A stretch of 64,000 nt of DNA from Actinomycetes bacterium (GCA_023460175.1 JAEWRC010000166.1:1-64000); one strand, 5' to 3'. Positions 20,668 to 29,660 are shown, numbered from the stretch's first letter. Notes: generated by a model from the sequence alone, not told the origin. Translations and numbers: made by a program.

Positions 20668-22299
20668 TCAGCTGAGCTTCTGGACCTCGTAGGCGCCCTC
20701 GGCGTGGCGGGACCGGATGGTCTTCTTGTCGTACTTGCCGACGCTGGTGCGCGGGATCTCTTCGATGAACGTCCACCGCTCGGGCAGCCACCACCGGACC
20801 ACCTTGTCGGACAGGAAGTCCCGCAGCTCCTCGGCGCTGACCGCGGCGCCCTGCTTCAGCACCACCGCCGCCAGCGGCCGCTCCTCCCACCGGTCGTCGG
20901 GCACCCCGACCACGGCGGCGTCGACCACCGCCGGATGGGCGATCAACTGGTTCTCCAGTTCCACCGAGGAGATCCACTCGCCGCCGGACTTGATCACGTC
21001 CTTGGCCCGGTCGGTCAGGGTGACGTAACCCTGGGCGTCGATGCGTCCGACGTCGCCGGTGCGCAGCCAGCCCGCGACGAACTTCGACGGGTCGGTGTCG
21101 CGGTAGTACGAGCTGGTGATCCACGGTCCGCGGACCTCGAGTTCACCGACCGACTCGTCGTCGTTGGGCAGCTGGTTGCCCTCGTCGTCGACGATGCGGG
21201 CCTCGACCCCGCACAGCGGCCGCCCCTGCGAGGCGCGCAGTTCCCACTGCTTGTCCTCGGGCGTGCCCGGCGGCGGCCAGGCCACGGTGGCTATCGGCGA
21301 GGTCTCGGTCATCCCCCACGCCTGCCGGATGGGAACCCCGAACTTGTCCTCGAAGGTCTTCATCAACGACACCGGGACCGCCGAGCCACCGCAGGCCACC
21401 AACCGCAGCGACGAGATGTCGTGGCCGGGATTGTCCAGCAGGTAGTTCATCACGTCGTTCCAGATGGTGGGGACCGCACCGGCCACCGTCGGCTGCTGCG
21501 TCTCGATCAGGTCGACCATCGACACGGCGTCCATGTGCCGGTCCGGCATCACCAGGTCCGCGCCGGCCATCAGCGCCGCGTACGGCATCCCCCAGGCGTT
21601 GGCGTGGAACATCGGGACGATCGGCAGCGCGCGGTCGGAGAAGCTCAGCCCCATCGCGTTGCCGCCGCAGACGGCCATCGAATGCAGGTAGTTGGACCGG
21701 TGGCTGTACACCACACCCTTGGGGTGGCCGGTGGTGCCGCTGGTGTAACACATTGCGGCGGCCGAGTTTTCATCGACATCCGGCCAATCGAAGTCGTCGG
21801 GGTTCTCGGCGAGCAGATCGTGGTAACGCAGCACCGTCTTGCCGGCGTCCGCCAGCGGCGCCAGGTCGCCCTCCCCGACCGCGATCACGGTGTGCACGGT
21901 TTCCAGCGACCGCAGCACGCGCCCCAGCACGGGGGCCACCGACAGGTCGACGATCACCACCTGGTCCTCGGCCTCGTAGGCGACGAACTCGATCTGCTCG
22001 GGGAACAGCCGGATGTTCAGGGTGTGCAGCACCGCGCCCATCGACGGGATCGCCATGTAGGCCACCAGGTGTTCGGCGTTGTTCCACATGAACGTGCCGA
22101 CCCGCTGGTCGCCGGTGATGCCGAGCGACCGCAGCGCGTTGGCCAGCTGCGCGGCCTCGCGCCCCACTTGCTGGTAGGTGGTGTGCCGGTAGCCACCTTG
22201 ACCCGTCGCCGTGGTGACCGTGCGGTCCCCGTGCACGCCGGTCGCGTAGCGCAGGATCCCGCCGACGGTCAACGGGAACGGTTCGATGGTGCTCTGCAT
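20668..22299 (-). CDS. fadD14: long-chain acyl-CoA ligase FadD14
   Basis: ANL-superfamily adenylating enzyme of 543 residues that activates a fatty or aromatic acid as AMP then CoA ester. Contains the P-loop YTSGTTGHPKG, the GMTETSP motif, the GWLRTGDVG aspartate and the C-terminal lysine in TSVGKYDKK. First gene of a three-gene minus-strand set with the reductase-like and patatin genes. Matches Rv1058 by synteny. Confidence 0.92.
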   Translation of the reverse strand: MQSTIEPFPLTVGGILRYATGVHGDRTVTTATGQGGYRHTTYQQVGREAAQLANALRSLGITGDQRVGTFMWNNAEHLVAYMAIPSMGAVLHTLNIRLFPEQIEFVAYEAEDQVVIVDLSVAPVLGRVLRSLETVHTVIAVGEGDLAPLADAGKTVLRYHDLLAENPDDFDWPDVDENSAAAMCYTSGTTGHPKGVVYSHRSNYLHSMAVCGGNAMGLSFSDRALPIVPMFHANAWGMPYAALMAGADLVMPDRHMDAVSMVDLIETQQPTVAGAVPTIWNDVMNYLLDNPGHDISSLRLVACGGSAVPVSLMKTFEDKFGVPIRQAWGMTETSPIATVAWPPPGTPEDKQWELRASQGRPLCGVEARIVDDEGNQLPNDDESVGELEVRGPWITSSYYRDTDPSKFVAGWLRTGDVGRIDAQGYVTLTDRAKDVIKSGGEWISSVELENQLIAHPAVVDAAVVGVPDDRWEERPLAAVVLKQGAAVSAEELRDFLSDKVVRWWLPERWTFIEEIPRTSVGKYDKKTIRSRHAEGAYEVQKLS

Positions 22300-22360
22300 C
22301 GTTGCTTAAGCCCTTCGCGTCAGGGGCCGGTTGATCGGCCGGTGCCCTACGCTATCGCCG

Positions 22361-22696
22361 GTGACGGTCGGCAAGTCGGTTTTGTTGTTTGTGGTCGCGG
22401 CGCTGTTCGAGATCGGCGGGGCCTGGTTGGTGTGGCAGGGCGTGCGCGAGGACCGCGGCTGGTGGTGGGCCGGGCTGGGCGCGATCGCGCTGGGCGCCTA
22501 CGGATTTGTCGCCACGCTGCAGCCCGACGCGAACTTCGGCCGCATCCTGGCCGCCTACGGTGGCGTGTTCGTGGCCGGTTCCTTGGCCTGGGGCATGCTG
22601 CTCGACGGCTTCCGGCCCGACCGGTGGGACCTCACCGGCGCGCTGATCTGCCTGCTCGGCGTGGGCGTCATCATGTACGCGCCGCGGACCGGCTGA
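22361..22696 (+). CDS. YnfA/UPF0060 small membrane protein
   Basis: A 111-residue protein with four hydrophobic helices and the family motifs FEIGGAWLVW, AYGGVF and the C-terminal DLTGALICLLGVGVIM. GTG 22361 gives the usual YnfA length. Resembles small multidrug-resistance-type transporters; substrate unknown. Divergent from fadD14. Confidence 0.88.
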   Translation: MTVGKSVLLFVVAALFEIGGAWLVWQGVREDRGWWWAGLGAIALGAYGFVATLQPDANFGRILAAYGGVFVAGSLAWGMLLDGFRPDRWDLTGALICLLGVGVIMYAPRTG

Positions 22697-22734
22697 CCGA
22701 GTGCTCTACTGGTAGTAGGACGAAAGGCGGGACG

Positions 22735-23022
22735 ATGCGAATCCTGAGCGCGGCAGCGGCGACGATCGTCGGCCTGTCCGCGGCGCTGTTGTCGGCGCCG
22801 ACGGCCGGGGCCGACGAGTCGGCCGCGGACGTGATCGGCGATCTGCGCGGGCAGGGCTACAACGTGGTGATCGACCGGATGGGCACGGGCCCGCTGGACG
22901 GTTGCGTGGTCACCGATGTCCGCAACCCGACCCAGATCGAGCGGATGCGGATCGCCATCGACGACGACGCCCCCACCCCGACCCGGCAGACCATCACCGT
23001 GTCGCTGAACTGCACCGGCTGA
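22735..23022 (+). CDS. small secreted mycobacterial protein
   Basis: A 95-residue product with a clear signal peptide (cleavage near AGADES, residue 26) and a mature part of about 69 residues with two cysteines (in DGCVV and LNCTG) that could form a disulfide. ATG 22735 follows an AAGGCGGG ribosome site. This type of small exported protein is common in mycobacteria; function unknown. Its stop abuts the stop of the convergent beta-propeller gene with no gap. Confidence 0.8.
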   Translation: MRILSAAAATIVGLSAALLSAPTAGADESAADVIGDLRGQGYNVVIDRMGTGPLDGCVVTDVRNPTQIERMRIAIDDDAPTPTRQTITVSLNCTG

Positions 23023-24141
23023 TCAGACGGCGGCAGCCTCGAGTTCGTGCATCGGCACGTCGATGACGTCGGCGTCGAAGATCTCCGCCAGCGCGTCCTT
23101 GCCGGCCTTGCCCTTGCTGGTCTTGGTGACCGCCCGGGACGCCACATTGCCGTCATAGTCGGTGACGAACAGCAGCGAACCGTCGCGGCTCTCGACCGCG
23201 GTGACCGGATCGGTACCGGTCTCGATGCGGTCGACGATGCGCCGCGTGGAGGTACACAGCACCGTGACATGGCTGCCGCTGACGACGTAGACGCGCTCGC
23301 CATCGGCGCTGACCGACACCTGACCGACGGCGTCGCCGATCTCGATGGTTCCGGTGATCTGCAGCGTGGCCGCGTCGAGGAGGTCGATCACCCCGCCGAA
23401 CGCGTCGTCGTCGCTGATCGCGAACAGGGTCTTGCCGTCGCGGCTGACCGCGATGTCGCGGACCATCGACGGGATGGGCTCCACCCGCAGCACCCGGCCG
23501 TCCTGGACCGCCAGCACCACACCGGAGGTGTCGTCCACCGCCGCGACGTACACCACGTCGGCGGACGGGCTGACGGCCACCGCGGTCGGCACGGTGTGCG
23601 GTCCGGCGACCAGGTCGACGGTGCTCACGTCGTGGGTATTGGTGTCGATGACGCCGAGGGACATCGAGGTCTCCGAGGACTGCAGGGCGTACACGCGTCG
23701 GCCGTCATGGCCGGCGGCGATGCCCCGGATGTTGCCGTGCACCGGGATCCGGGCGATGACGGCCGCGCGCTCGAGCACGGCCACCGTGTCGTAGGCCGGT
23801 TCCACCGAGGCCACGTAGGCGCGGCGACCGGCGATGGCGATCGCGGACGGCTCGTAGATGTCGCCCACGCTGGCCACGTGGCCCAGGGTGTGCGCGGCGC
23901 GCACCGAGACGGTGTCGGCGGCGTAGTCGGCGGTCAGCAGGCAGCCGTCGAGTTCGGCGAGCGCGGTGATCGGACCGGTGGTCACGGTCGCGGCACGGGC
24001 CGGCGCGAAGGACGGCGCATCTTGGACCAACGCAGCGGTCAGCGCAACCGGAGCAACGTTGGCCGGGGCGCGGTTGGCAAGTGCCACCCCACCGACAGCA
24101 TTGGTCACTTGCTCCACATTGGCCACTCTGTTGTTTGCCAT
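23023..24141 (-). CDS. beta-propeller stress protein (Rv1057-like)
   Basis: A 372-residue repetitive protein of YVTN/PQQ-like blades (recurring AVSPSADVVYVA, SRDGKTLFA, SADGERVYVV units, about seven blades). In M. tuberculosis Rv1057 is a target of MprA and SigE envelope stress control. ATG 24141 is supported by GGGAGGAG about 10 nt upstream. No signal peptide is evident. Upstream DNA carries a motif shared with the ectA upstream region. Confidence 0.85.
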   Translation of the reverse strand: MANNRVANVEQVTNAVGGVALANRAPANVAPVALTAALVQDAPSFAPARAATVTTGPITALAELDGCLLTADYAADTVSVRAAHTLGHVASVGDIYEPSAIAIAGRRAYVASVEPAYDTVAVLERAAVIARIPVHGNIRGIAAGHDGRRVYALQSSETSMSLGVIDTNTHDVSTVDLVAGPHTVPTAVAVSPSADVVYVAAVDDTSGVVLAVQDGRVLRVEPIPSMVRDIAVSRDGKTLFAISDDDAFGGVIDLLDAATLQITGTIEIGDAVGQVSVSADGERVYVVSGSHVTVLCTSTRRIVDRIETGTDPVTAVESRDGSLLFVTDYDGNVASRAVTKTSKGKAGKDALAEIFDADVIDVPMHELEAAAV

Positions 24142-24582
24142 ACTCGTCGATCTCCTCCCTCTGGCGCATGTCTCGCCACCGCGCAGGTAGCGAGATCGAC
24201 GCCAGGTTGGCATCAGCCACGATTGAGTCTAGCGACCGAATACGACATGAAATCCGCGTGCGAAGCGCCGACGGAGCACTTCGGCGAATTTGTCTAAGCA
24301 TGCGCTCAGCCCGCGTCGTTACCAAATCGTGTTGTTTGCTGGCAGCAAGACGCTGCAAGCCGCCGGCCTGCTCCGTTTCAAGATCTGGCTAATTGCCATT
24401 TGCTAATTCTTCGACTTCCCTTAATAAGATTCACTTACCGACCCGCGCGTCAAATGAGTGCTAAATCACACCGCAAATTTCCATCGTGTTACGCGTCGTC
24501 GCCCGGAAACCCGCCGAGCCGACGCCGACGGCGTCGCAACCGGCGGCGAGACAGACCACACCGCCGCGCCGATGTTCGCTGG
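24142..24582. other. gene-free stretch upstream of the beta-propeller gene
   Basis: I see no protein gene in these 441 nt. The DNA is AT-richer than its surroundings, especially 24380-24490. It holds the presumed promoter region of the beta-propeller gene (reading leftward) and the 13-mer GTTACCAAATCGT at 24318-24330, about 180 nt upstream of that gene; the same 13-mer recurs upstream of ectA. No clear terminator for the regulator gene on the right was found. Confidence 0.6.
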
Positions 24583-25290
24583 CTAACAGTCGGGTGCGGC
24601 TTCGAGCCGCAGGCTGACCTCACAGGAGCCCGCCCGCGGGTCGGGCTGCACGCTCACGCGGTAGCCGCCACCGAGCGTCTCGGCATGGCTGTCCACGACC
24701 TCCTGGATCAGGCCCTGCTGGATGCCACGGACCACCTCGGGGGCATCGACGGCGATCTCGGCCAGCGGGCACGTGCAGATTCCGACGGTGACGGCGCCGA
24801 ACGCCTCCACCACCGCGCGCGTCCGGAATCCGAGTTCATCGAGCGCGTCGACCACCAGGTCGGTCACCGAGTCGTCGGTCCGGCCCGCGGCCAGCCGCGT
24901 GCGCCGGGCCAGGTCGGCGCCGATGCGCACCGCCCGCTGCTCGCGCTCGTCGGCCGTCCCACCGAGGTGGGTGGCGAACAGCGCGACGATGTCGGCGTAG
25001 TCGAGCCGGGGCGCCAGCTCATAGGTCAGCCGGGGGCGCCCCGCCCCGCCGCTGCGGGTGCCCGCGCCGCGGCGGATCGCGCCCTGGGCCTCCAGCGTGG
25101 TCAGGTGGAACCGCGCCGTGGTGATGTGGATGTTCAGGGCGTCGGCCACCTGGCGGGCGTCGACGGGCGCACCGGTGGTGCGCATGAGTCCCAACACCCG
25201 CCGGCGCTGTTGGCCGGCAGCCCGCTCCGAGCGGCCCGAGGAGAGGTCCTCGCGGTCGCCCGGAGCCAGCGTGTCGTGCGTTGCCATCAT
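24583..25290 (-). CDS. ArsR/SufR-like winged-helix regulator with C-terminal cysteines
   Basis: A 235-residue protein with an N-terminal winged helix (about residues 28-95; recognition helix in HITTARFHLTTLE) and a C-terminal sensor domain carrying cysteines at 172, 174, 223 and 235. The layout resembles SufR-type regulators, which bind an Fe-S cluster, but the exact SufR cysteine spacing is not kept, so cluster binding is only a possibility. ATG 25290 or the adjacent ATG 25287 starts 14 nt after the methyltransferase stop. The operon lies behind an iron box. Confidence 0.8.
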   Translation of the reverse strand: MMATHDTLAPGDREDLSSGRSERAAGQQRRRVLGLMRTTGAPVDARQVADALNIHITTARFHLTTLEAQGAIRRGAGTRSGGAGRPRLTYELAPRLDYADIVALFATHLGGTADEREQRAVRIGADLARRTRLAAGRTDDSVTDLVVDALDELGFRTRAVVEAFGAVTVGICTCPLAEIAVDAPEVVRGIQQGLIQEVVDSHAETLGGGYRVSVQPDPRAGSCEVSLRLEAAPDC

Positions 25291-25304
25291 GGGTGTGACG
25301 CCGG

Positions 25305-26126
25305 TCAGTTGGCGGCGCCGGCCTTCCCTTCCGGCACCTGGGCCACGATCGCGACCGCGGTCAGATCCTTGCCGTACTTGGTGAAGGTGTTGCGCATCCC
25401 CAGAACCCGCTTGCGCGCAGGCGGATTGGTGAGCACATTGCCCATGATGCGCAGCGCGCCGAGCAGCCCCTCGTCGTCGATCACGCGCTTCGGGCGCAGC
25501 AGGGCCATCGGCGCCTGGTCGACGGACTTGACCTCGAAGCCGGACGCGGTGAGCAGCTCCGACCACTCCGCGATCGTCAACGGCCGGGCATTGACCTTGA
25601 TCGAGCGGGCCAGGTCCCGGCGGACCGCGTCCTTGGTGTCCTGCGCGAGGTCGTCCGGCTTGAGGCCCAGCTCGTGGATCGCGTAGCGACCGCCGGGGCG
25701 CAGCACCCGGAACGCCTCGTCGACGATGGCCTTTTTGGCCTTGTCGCCCTGCATGGTCAGCATGGCTTCGCCGACGACGACGTCGGCGCTGCTGTCCGCC
25801 AGCCCGGTGTCGGAGGCGTCCGCGGTGACGGTGCGCCCACCGGCGGCGTCGACAACCTCCTGCACCATCGCCGAGGCCGCGCCGCTGTCGTCGACCCCGA
25901 CGTAGGAGGAGGGCCGCAGCGGGCCGATGTCCTTGGCCGTGCGTCCCAGACCGGGGCCCAGTTCGACCACGTCGGCACCGGTGATGCCGGCGGCGGCCAA
26001 CAGGCGCGTAGTCAGCTCGAGGCCACCCGGACGCAGCACGCGCTTGCCCAGGCGGGCGAGCAGCCAGTGCCCGGGCAGGTCGTCCCAAGAACGTTGGGCC
26101 AGCGGCAGCTGGTTCTTCTCCGTCAT
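25305..26126 (-). CDS. SAM-dependent methyltransferase, iron-box controlled
   Basis: Class I methyltransferase of 273 residues; motif I is VVELGPGLGRTA (about residues 52-63), with the acidic end of strand 2 in GVDDS and an LRPGGRYAIHE block. The substrate cannot be read from the sequence. It has a 25-nt 5' region with GGGACCGGAG before ATG 26126, and the promoter upstream is overlapped by a 15/19 IdeR site. Cotranscribed with the ArsR-like regulator downstream. Confidence 0.87.
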   Translation of the reverse strand: MTEKNQLPLAQRSWDDLPGHWLLARLGKRVLRPGGLELTTRLLAAAGITGADVVELGPGLGRTAKDIGPLRPSSYVGVDDSGAASAMVQEVVDAAGGRTVTADASDTGLADSSADVVVGEAMLTMQGDKAKKAIVDEAFRVLRPGGRYAIHELGLKPDDLAQDTKDAVRRDLARSIKVNARPLTIAEWSELLTASGFEVKSVDQAPMALLRPKRVIDDEGLLGALRIMGNVLTNPPARKRVLGMRNTFTKYGKDLTAVAIVAQVPEGKAGAAN

Positions 26127-26173
26127 CTCCGGTCCCTTCGAGGAGCCCTATTTAGAGGAAATCTCTGCGCTTA

Positions 26174-26202
26174 ACTGTAGGAGTTTGGTTAGCCTAAGGC
26201 AA
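26174..26202 (-). promoter_or_regulatory. promoter overlapped by IdeR-type iron box
   Basis: On the minus strand TTGCCT (26197-26202) and TACAGT (26174-26179) are separated by exactly 17 nt, a good -35/-10 pair. The 19-mer TTTGGTTAGCCTAAGGCAA at 26184-26202 matches the IdeR consensus TTAGGTTAGCCTAACCTAA at 15 of 19 positions and covers the -35 and spacer, the geometry of iron-dependent repression. It serves the methyltransferase gene starting at 26126. Confidence 0.75.
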
Positions 26203-26234
26203 GCGCGGTCGGGCGGGCCGGAAAATGCGCGGAA

Positions 26235-27119
26235 CTACTCCCCGAACGGCCGGTAACTGCGCGCCGCGAGGTACTCGGGCCGGGGTGTCTTGGCGGCGAA
26301 CGGCGCAGCGAGTTCGTTCTCCACGGAGTTGAAGACCAGGAACACGTTGGACCGCGGGAACGGGGTGATGTTCGAACCCGAACCGTGCAACAGGTTGGCG
26401 TCGAACCACAGTGCCGTGCCGGCCGGACCGACGAACTGGTCGATGCCGTACTGCTCGGCCGCCTTGGTCAGGGTGTCGCGATCGGGCACCCCGTACTCCT
26501 GGGACACCAGCGAGGTCGCGTGGTTGTCCTCGGGGGTGGCACCCACACACGGGTAGAACGTCCGGTGCGAACCCGGCATGACCATCAGCGACCCGTTGAA
26601 CGGGTAGTTCTCGGTCAGGGCGATCGAACAGGAGACCGCCCGGATGGCCGGCATGCCGTCCTCGGCGTGCCAGGTCTCGAAGTCCGAGTGCCAGTAGAAC
26701 CCACTGCCGGTGAAGCCCGGCATCATGTTGATCCGCGCCTGGTGGATGTAGACGTCGCTGCGCAGCAGTTGACGCGCGATCGGCAGCACCGTGTCCAGGC
26801 TGATCACCTCGGCGACGATGTCGCTGAGCAGATGCGGTTCGAACACCGACCGGATGCCGCCCCCGGGCTCGCGGATCACCCGGGGGTCATCGGCATCCAG
26901 CTCGGCGCCGAGCCGCTCCAGTTCCTGACGCAGCGGCGGAAGCCACTGTTCGTCAAGGGCATTCGGACGAATCAGGTAGCCACGCTCGGCGTACGAGTCC
27001 AGCTCGGCCTGGCCGAGCGGGCCGTGCGCGTGATCGCCCCAGACCGCGGGATCCACCCTCGGCACCGGCGCGATCGCGTGGTCGAGTCGGGTCGGGTAGT
27101 TATCGTGCGCGACTGTCAT
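26235..27119 (-). CDS. ectD: ectoine 5-hydroxylase EctD
   Basis: Iron and 2-oxoglutarate-dependent dioxygenase that turns ectoine into 5-hydroxyectoine. Of 294 residues; the iron triad is visible as His144 and Asp146 (FYWHSDFETWH signature) and His245 (NLLHGSGSN). Start ATG 27119 lies 13 nt after ectC. Last gene of the ectABCD operon. Its presence means the cell can make both compatible solutes, which also protect against heat. Confidence 0.96.
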   Translation of the reverse strand: MTVAHDNYPTRLDHAIAPVPRVDPAVWGDHAHGPLGQAELDSYAERGYLIRPNALDEQWLPPLRQELERLGAELDADDPRVIREPGGGIRSVFEPHLLSDIVAEVISLDTVLPIARQLLRSDVYIHQARINMMPGFTGSGFYWHSDFETWHAEDGMPAIRAVSCSIALTENYPFNGSLMVMPGSHRTFYPCVGATPEDNHATSLVSQEYGVPDRDTLTKAAEQYGIDQFVGPAGTALWFDANLLHGSGSNITPFPRSNVFLVFNSVENELAAPFAAKTPRPEYLAARSYRPFGE

Positions 27120-27132
27120 TCGATCGGCCTCG

Positions 27133-27522
27133 CTATTCCAAGATTGAAGGCGGGTACGTCCCTGTCTCGTCGTGGACCTCTTTACCCGTGACCGGCGGGT
27201 TGAACACACACATCATGCGCAGTTGCTCATGGCAGGTCACCCGATGCTTCTCGTGGCCGTCCAGCAGGTACATGGTGCCGGGCTCCAGTTTGAACTCGTC
27301 ACCGTTCTCGAGGTTGGTCAGCACACCCGACCCCTCGACCACCCACACGGCCTCGACGTGGTGGCGGTACTGGAACTCGCTGACCGAGTTGGCGTTGATG
27401 GTCGTCTCGTGGAACGAGAAGCCCACCCCGTCGCCGGCCAGGATGATGCGCTTGGAGCGCCACGCGGCATCGGCGACGTCGCGTTCGGTATCGGAAATTT
27501 CGGCGGTGGTCCGCACAATCAT
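27133..27522 (-). CDS. ectC: L-ectoine synthase EctC
   Basis: Cupin of 129 residues that cyclises N-gamma-acetyl-diaminobutyrate to ectoine. Shows the family opening MIVRTTAEI, the FSFHETTI block, the HHVEAVWVVEGSG core with a metal-ligand glutamate, and the DGHEKHRV metal-ligand histidine segment. Full family length. Sits 34 nt after ectB and 13 nt before ectD. Confidence 0.97.
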   Translation of the reverse strand: MIVRTTAEISDTERDVADAAWRSKRIILAGDGVGFSFHETTINANSVSEFQYRHHVEAVWVVEGSGVLTNLENGDEFKLEPGTMYLLDGHEKHRVTCHEQLRMMCVFNPPVTGKEVHDETGTYPPSILE

Positions 27523-27556
27523 GACTTCAAACTCCTTCTAGCGGTGTCGTTTTACC

Positions 27557-28843
27557 TCAGGCGAGGGTAGCGGCCACCGCTTCGGCCAGGATGTCCAGTC
27601 CGGCGTCCAGGTCGGCGTTCGAGGTGGTCAACGGCGGGAGGAGCTTGACCACCTCGTCGGAGGGACCACTGGTCTCGGCGAGCAGGCCGCGCTCGAACGC
27701 CACACCGCACACCGCGTTGGCGGCCGGCGCGTCCTCGAACTTCAGCGCCTGGACCATGCCGCGACCGCGGGCGCTGACGCCCTCGTGGCTACCGGCGATG
27801 CTGTCCAGCCGGGTGCGGACGAACTCACCCTTGCTCAGCGTTTCCTTGTTGAAATCATCGGTGCGCCAGTAGGTTTCCAGCGCCTTGGTTGCCGTCACGA
27901 AGGCCGGGTTGTGGCCGCGGAAGGTGCCGTTGTGCTCGCCCGGGGCCCAGACGTCGAGTTCCGAGCGGAACAGCGTGAGCGCCATCGGCAGGCCGTAACC
28001 ACTGATCGACTTCGACAACGTGACGATATCCGGCTTGATACCGGCCACCTCGAAGCTGAAGAACGGTCCGGTACGGCCGCAGCCCATCTGCACGTCGTCG
28101 ACGATCAGCAGGATGTCGCGGGTGCGGCACAGCGCAGCCAGGGCCTGCAGCCACTCGACACGGGCCACGTTGACGCCACCCTCGCCCTGCACGGTCTCCA
28201 CGATCACCGCGGCGGGGCGGTTCAGGCCGCCGCCCGAGTCGTCCAGAACGCGCTCGAACCAGTGGAAGTCCTCGGTGACGCCGTCGAAGTAGTTGTCGTA
28301 GGGCATCGGGGTGGCGTGCACCAGCGGGATGCCCGCGCCGGCCCGCTTCATCGAGTTACCGGTGACCGACAGCGCGCCCAGGGTCATCCCGTGGAATGCG
28401 TTGGTGAAGTTGATGATCGACTCGCGGCCGGTCACCTTGCGGGCCAGCTTGAGGGCGGCCTCGACGGCGTTGGCGCCGGTGGGTCCGGGGAACTGCACCT
28501 TGTAGTCGAGAGCGCGCGGCTTGAGGATCAACTCCTCGAAGGTGGTGAGGAAGTCGGTCTTGGCGGCGGTCGCGATGTCCAGCGAGTGCACGATGCGGTC
28601 GTTGGTCAGGTAATCGATCAACGCGGACTTGAGCACCGGGTTGTTGTGGCCGTAGTTCAGCGCGCCGGCACCGGCGAAGAAGTCCAGGTACTGCCGCCCG
28701 TTCACGTCGGTGATGTGCGATCCCTGCGCGTGGTCCATCACGGTGGGCCAACCGCGGCAGTAGCTGCGGACCTCGGACTCGACGGACCGATAAACCTCGG
28801 GCAAATCAGTTTCAGACGGGCTGAGAATGGGTGCTGACGTCAT
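27557..28843 (-). CDS. ectB: diaminobutyrate-2-oxoglutarate transaminase EctB
   Basis: Class III PLP aminotransferase of 428 residues that makes L-2,4-diaminobutyrate from aspartate semialdehyde. The PLP lysine is in LSKSISGYG (about residue 265), with DDVQMGCGRTG and FRGHNPAF motifs typical of EctB. ATG 28843 (MTSAPIL) has a GGAAGGA site upstream; it follows ectA by 23 nt. Confidence 0.96.
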   Translation of the reverse strand: MTSAPILSPSETDLPEVYRSVESEVRSYCRGWPTVMDHAQGSHITDVNGRQYLDFFAGAGALNYGHNNPVLKSALIDYLTNDRIVHSLDIATAAKTDFLTTFEELILKPRALDYKVQFPGPTGANAVEAALKLARKVTGRESIINFTNAFHGMTLGALSVTGNSMKRAGAGIPLVHATPMPYDNYFDGVTEDFHWFERVLDDSGGGLNRPAAVIVETVQGEGGVNVARVEWLQALAALCRTRDILLIVDDVQMGCGRTGPFFSFEVAGIKPDIVTLSKSISGYGLPMALTLFRSELDVWAPGEHNGTFRGHNPAFVTATKALETYWRTDDFNKETLSKGEFVRTRLDSIAGSHEGVSARGRGMVQALKFEDAPAANAVCGVAFERGLLAETSGPSDEVVKLLPPLTTSNADLDAGLDILAEAVAATLA

Positions 28844-28866
28844 GACGTCCTTCCGGGTTGTGAGGG

Positions 28867-29454
28867 TTAGCAGTTGATTTCGGCGGCGACTGGACCAATG
28901 CGCAGCAGCGGCTCCTCTTCGTGAGCCAGGTCTGCGTCCAGGAGTTCGGCTCCGTACCAAGGCAATTCGACGACCGGCACGCCGTGCCGACGGGCGAAGC
29001 CACCGAACAGCGCGCGTGATGCCGAATTGCTGGGCGCCACAGTCGCTTCCAGGGTGAGCGGGTGTCCGTGCCGGTCACGGCGTACGCGTTCGACCAGGGT
29101 GTCGAGCATCGTGCCGCCCAGTCCGGAACCGCGGGCCGCGGCGGCGACCACCACCTGCCAGACGAACAACGCCTCGGGCCGCGACGGCGGGTGATACCCC
29201 ATCACGAAGCCGTGCAGTTCCCCGTCGCGGTCGGCCACGATCGAGGAGTCGGCAAATTCCGTCGCCATCAACAGGTAGGCATACGTCGAGTTCTCGTCGA
29301 GAACCTTGCTCTCGACCACCAGGCGATGCATGTCGAGCGCATCGCGGCCTTCGGGACGTCGCAAGACGCCGTCCCAGGGTCGCGCCACCTGCAGTTGGCC
29401 AGATCCGTCGGACCCGGCCGAAGGGGCTTGAAGTTCCCTATCAGAAGCGAACAT
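28867..29454 (-). CDS. ectA: diaminobutyrate acetyltransferase EctA
   Basis: GNAT acetyltransferase of 195 residues, second enzyme of ectoine synthesis. It carries the family signature VLDENSTYAYLLMATEF, the acetyl-CoA loop RGSGLGGTML and the EATVAPSNSASRALF block. First gene of the operon. ATG 29454 is used, but the first 24 residues are unconserved and a GTG inside (about 29388) would also give a full domain. Confidence 0.95.
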   Translation of the reverse strand: MFASDRELQAPSAGSDGSGQLQVARPWDGVLRRPEGRDALDMHRLVVESKVLDENSTYAYLLMATEFADSSIVADRDGELHGFVMGYHPPSRPEALFVWQVVVAAAARGSGLGGTMLDTLVERVRRDRHGHPLTLEATVAPSNSASRALFGGFARRHGVPVVELPWYGAELLDADLAHEEEPLLRIGPVAAEINC

Positions 29455-29638
29455 ATCTAGTTAGCTGTCACCACCGAACAAGTTATCGATCTAGGTTCAA
29501 GTCTCAGTCATCGGTGTGTCCGAACGTATGCAACCCCGGCGCAGTTATCAAACGGTCGACACCCGGTTCGGACAGCCTTGTCGTACTTATGGTCGATGAA
29601 AGACCGGCAAAACCCCTGCTCTGCGCCCTGCCGTCGCC

Positions 29639-29660
29639 GTTACCAAATCGTTACCAAACT
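29639..29660. promoter_or_regulatory. direct repeat GTTACC-N5-GTTACC upstream of ectA
   Basis: GTTACCAAATC (29639-29649) is followed at once by GTTACCAAACT (29650-29660): two half-sites on the same DNA face, 11 bp apart. The pattern is that of response-regulator sites such as MtrA or GlnR (GTnAC-N6-GTnAC). It lies about 185 nt upstream of ectA. Osmotic control by the MtrAB system is known in related actinobacteria, so it is a reasonable regulator site for this operon. Confidence 0.5.

Noticed and set aside
20527..22734. Long plus-strand frame opposite fadD14
   Set aside because: Shadow of fadD14; only its last 95 codons (from 22735), with a signal peptide and ribosome site, are a real gene.
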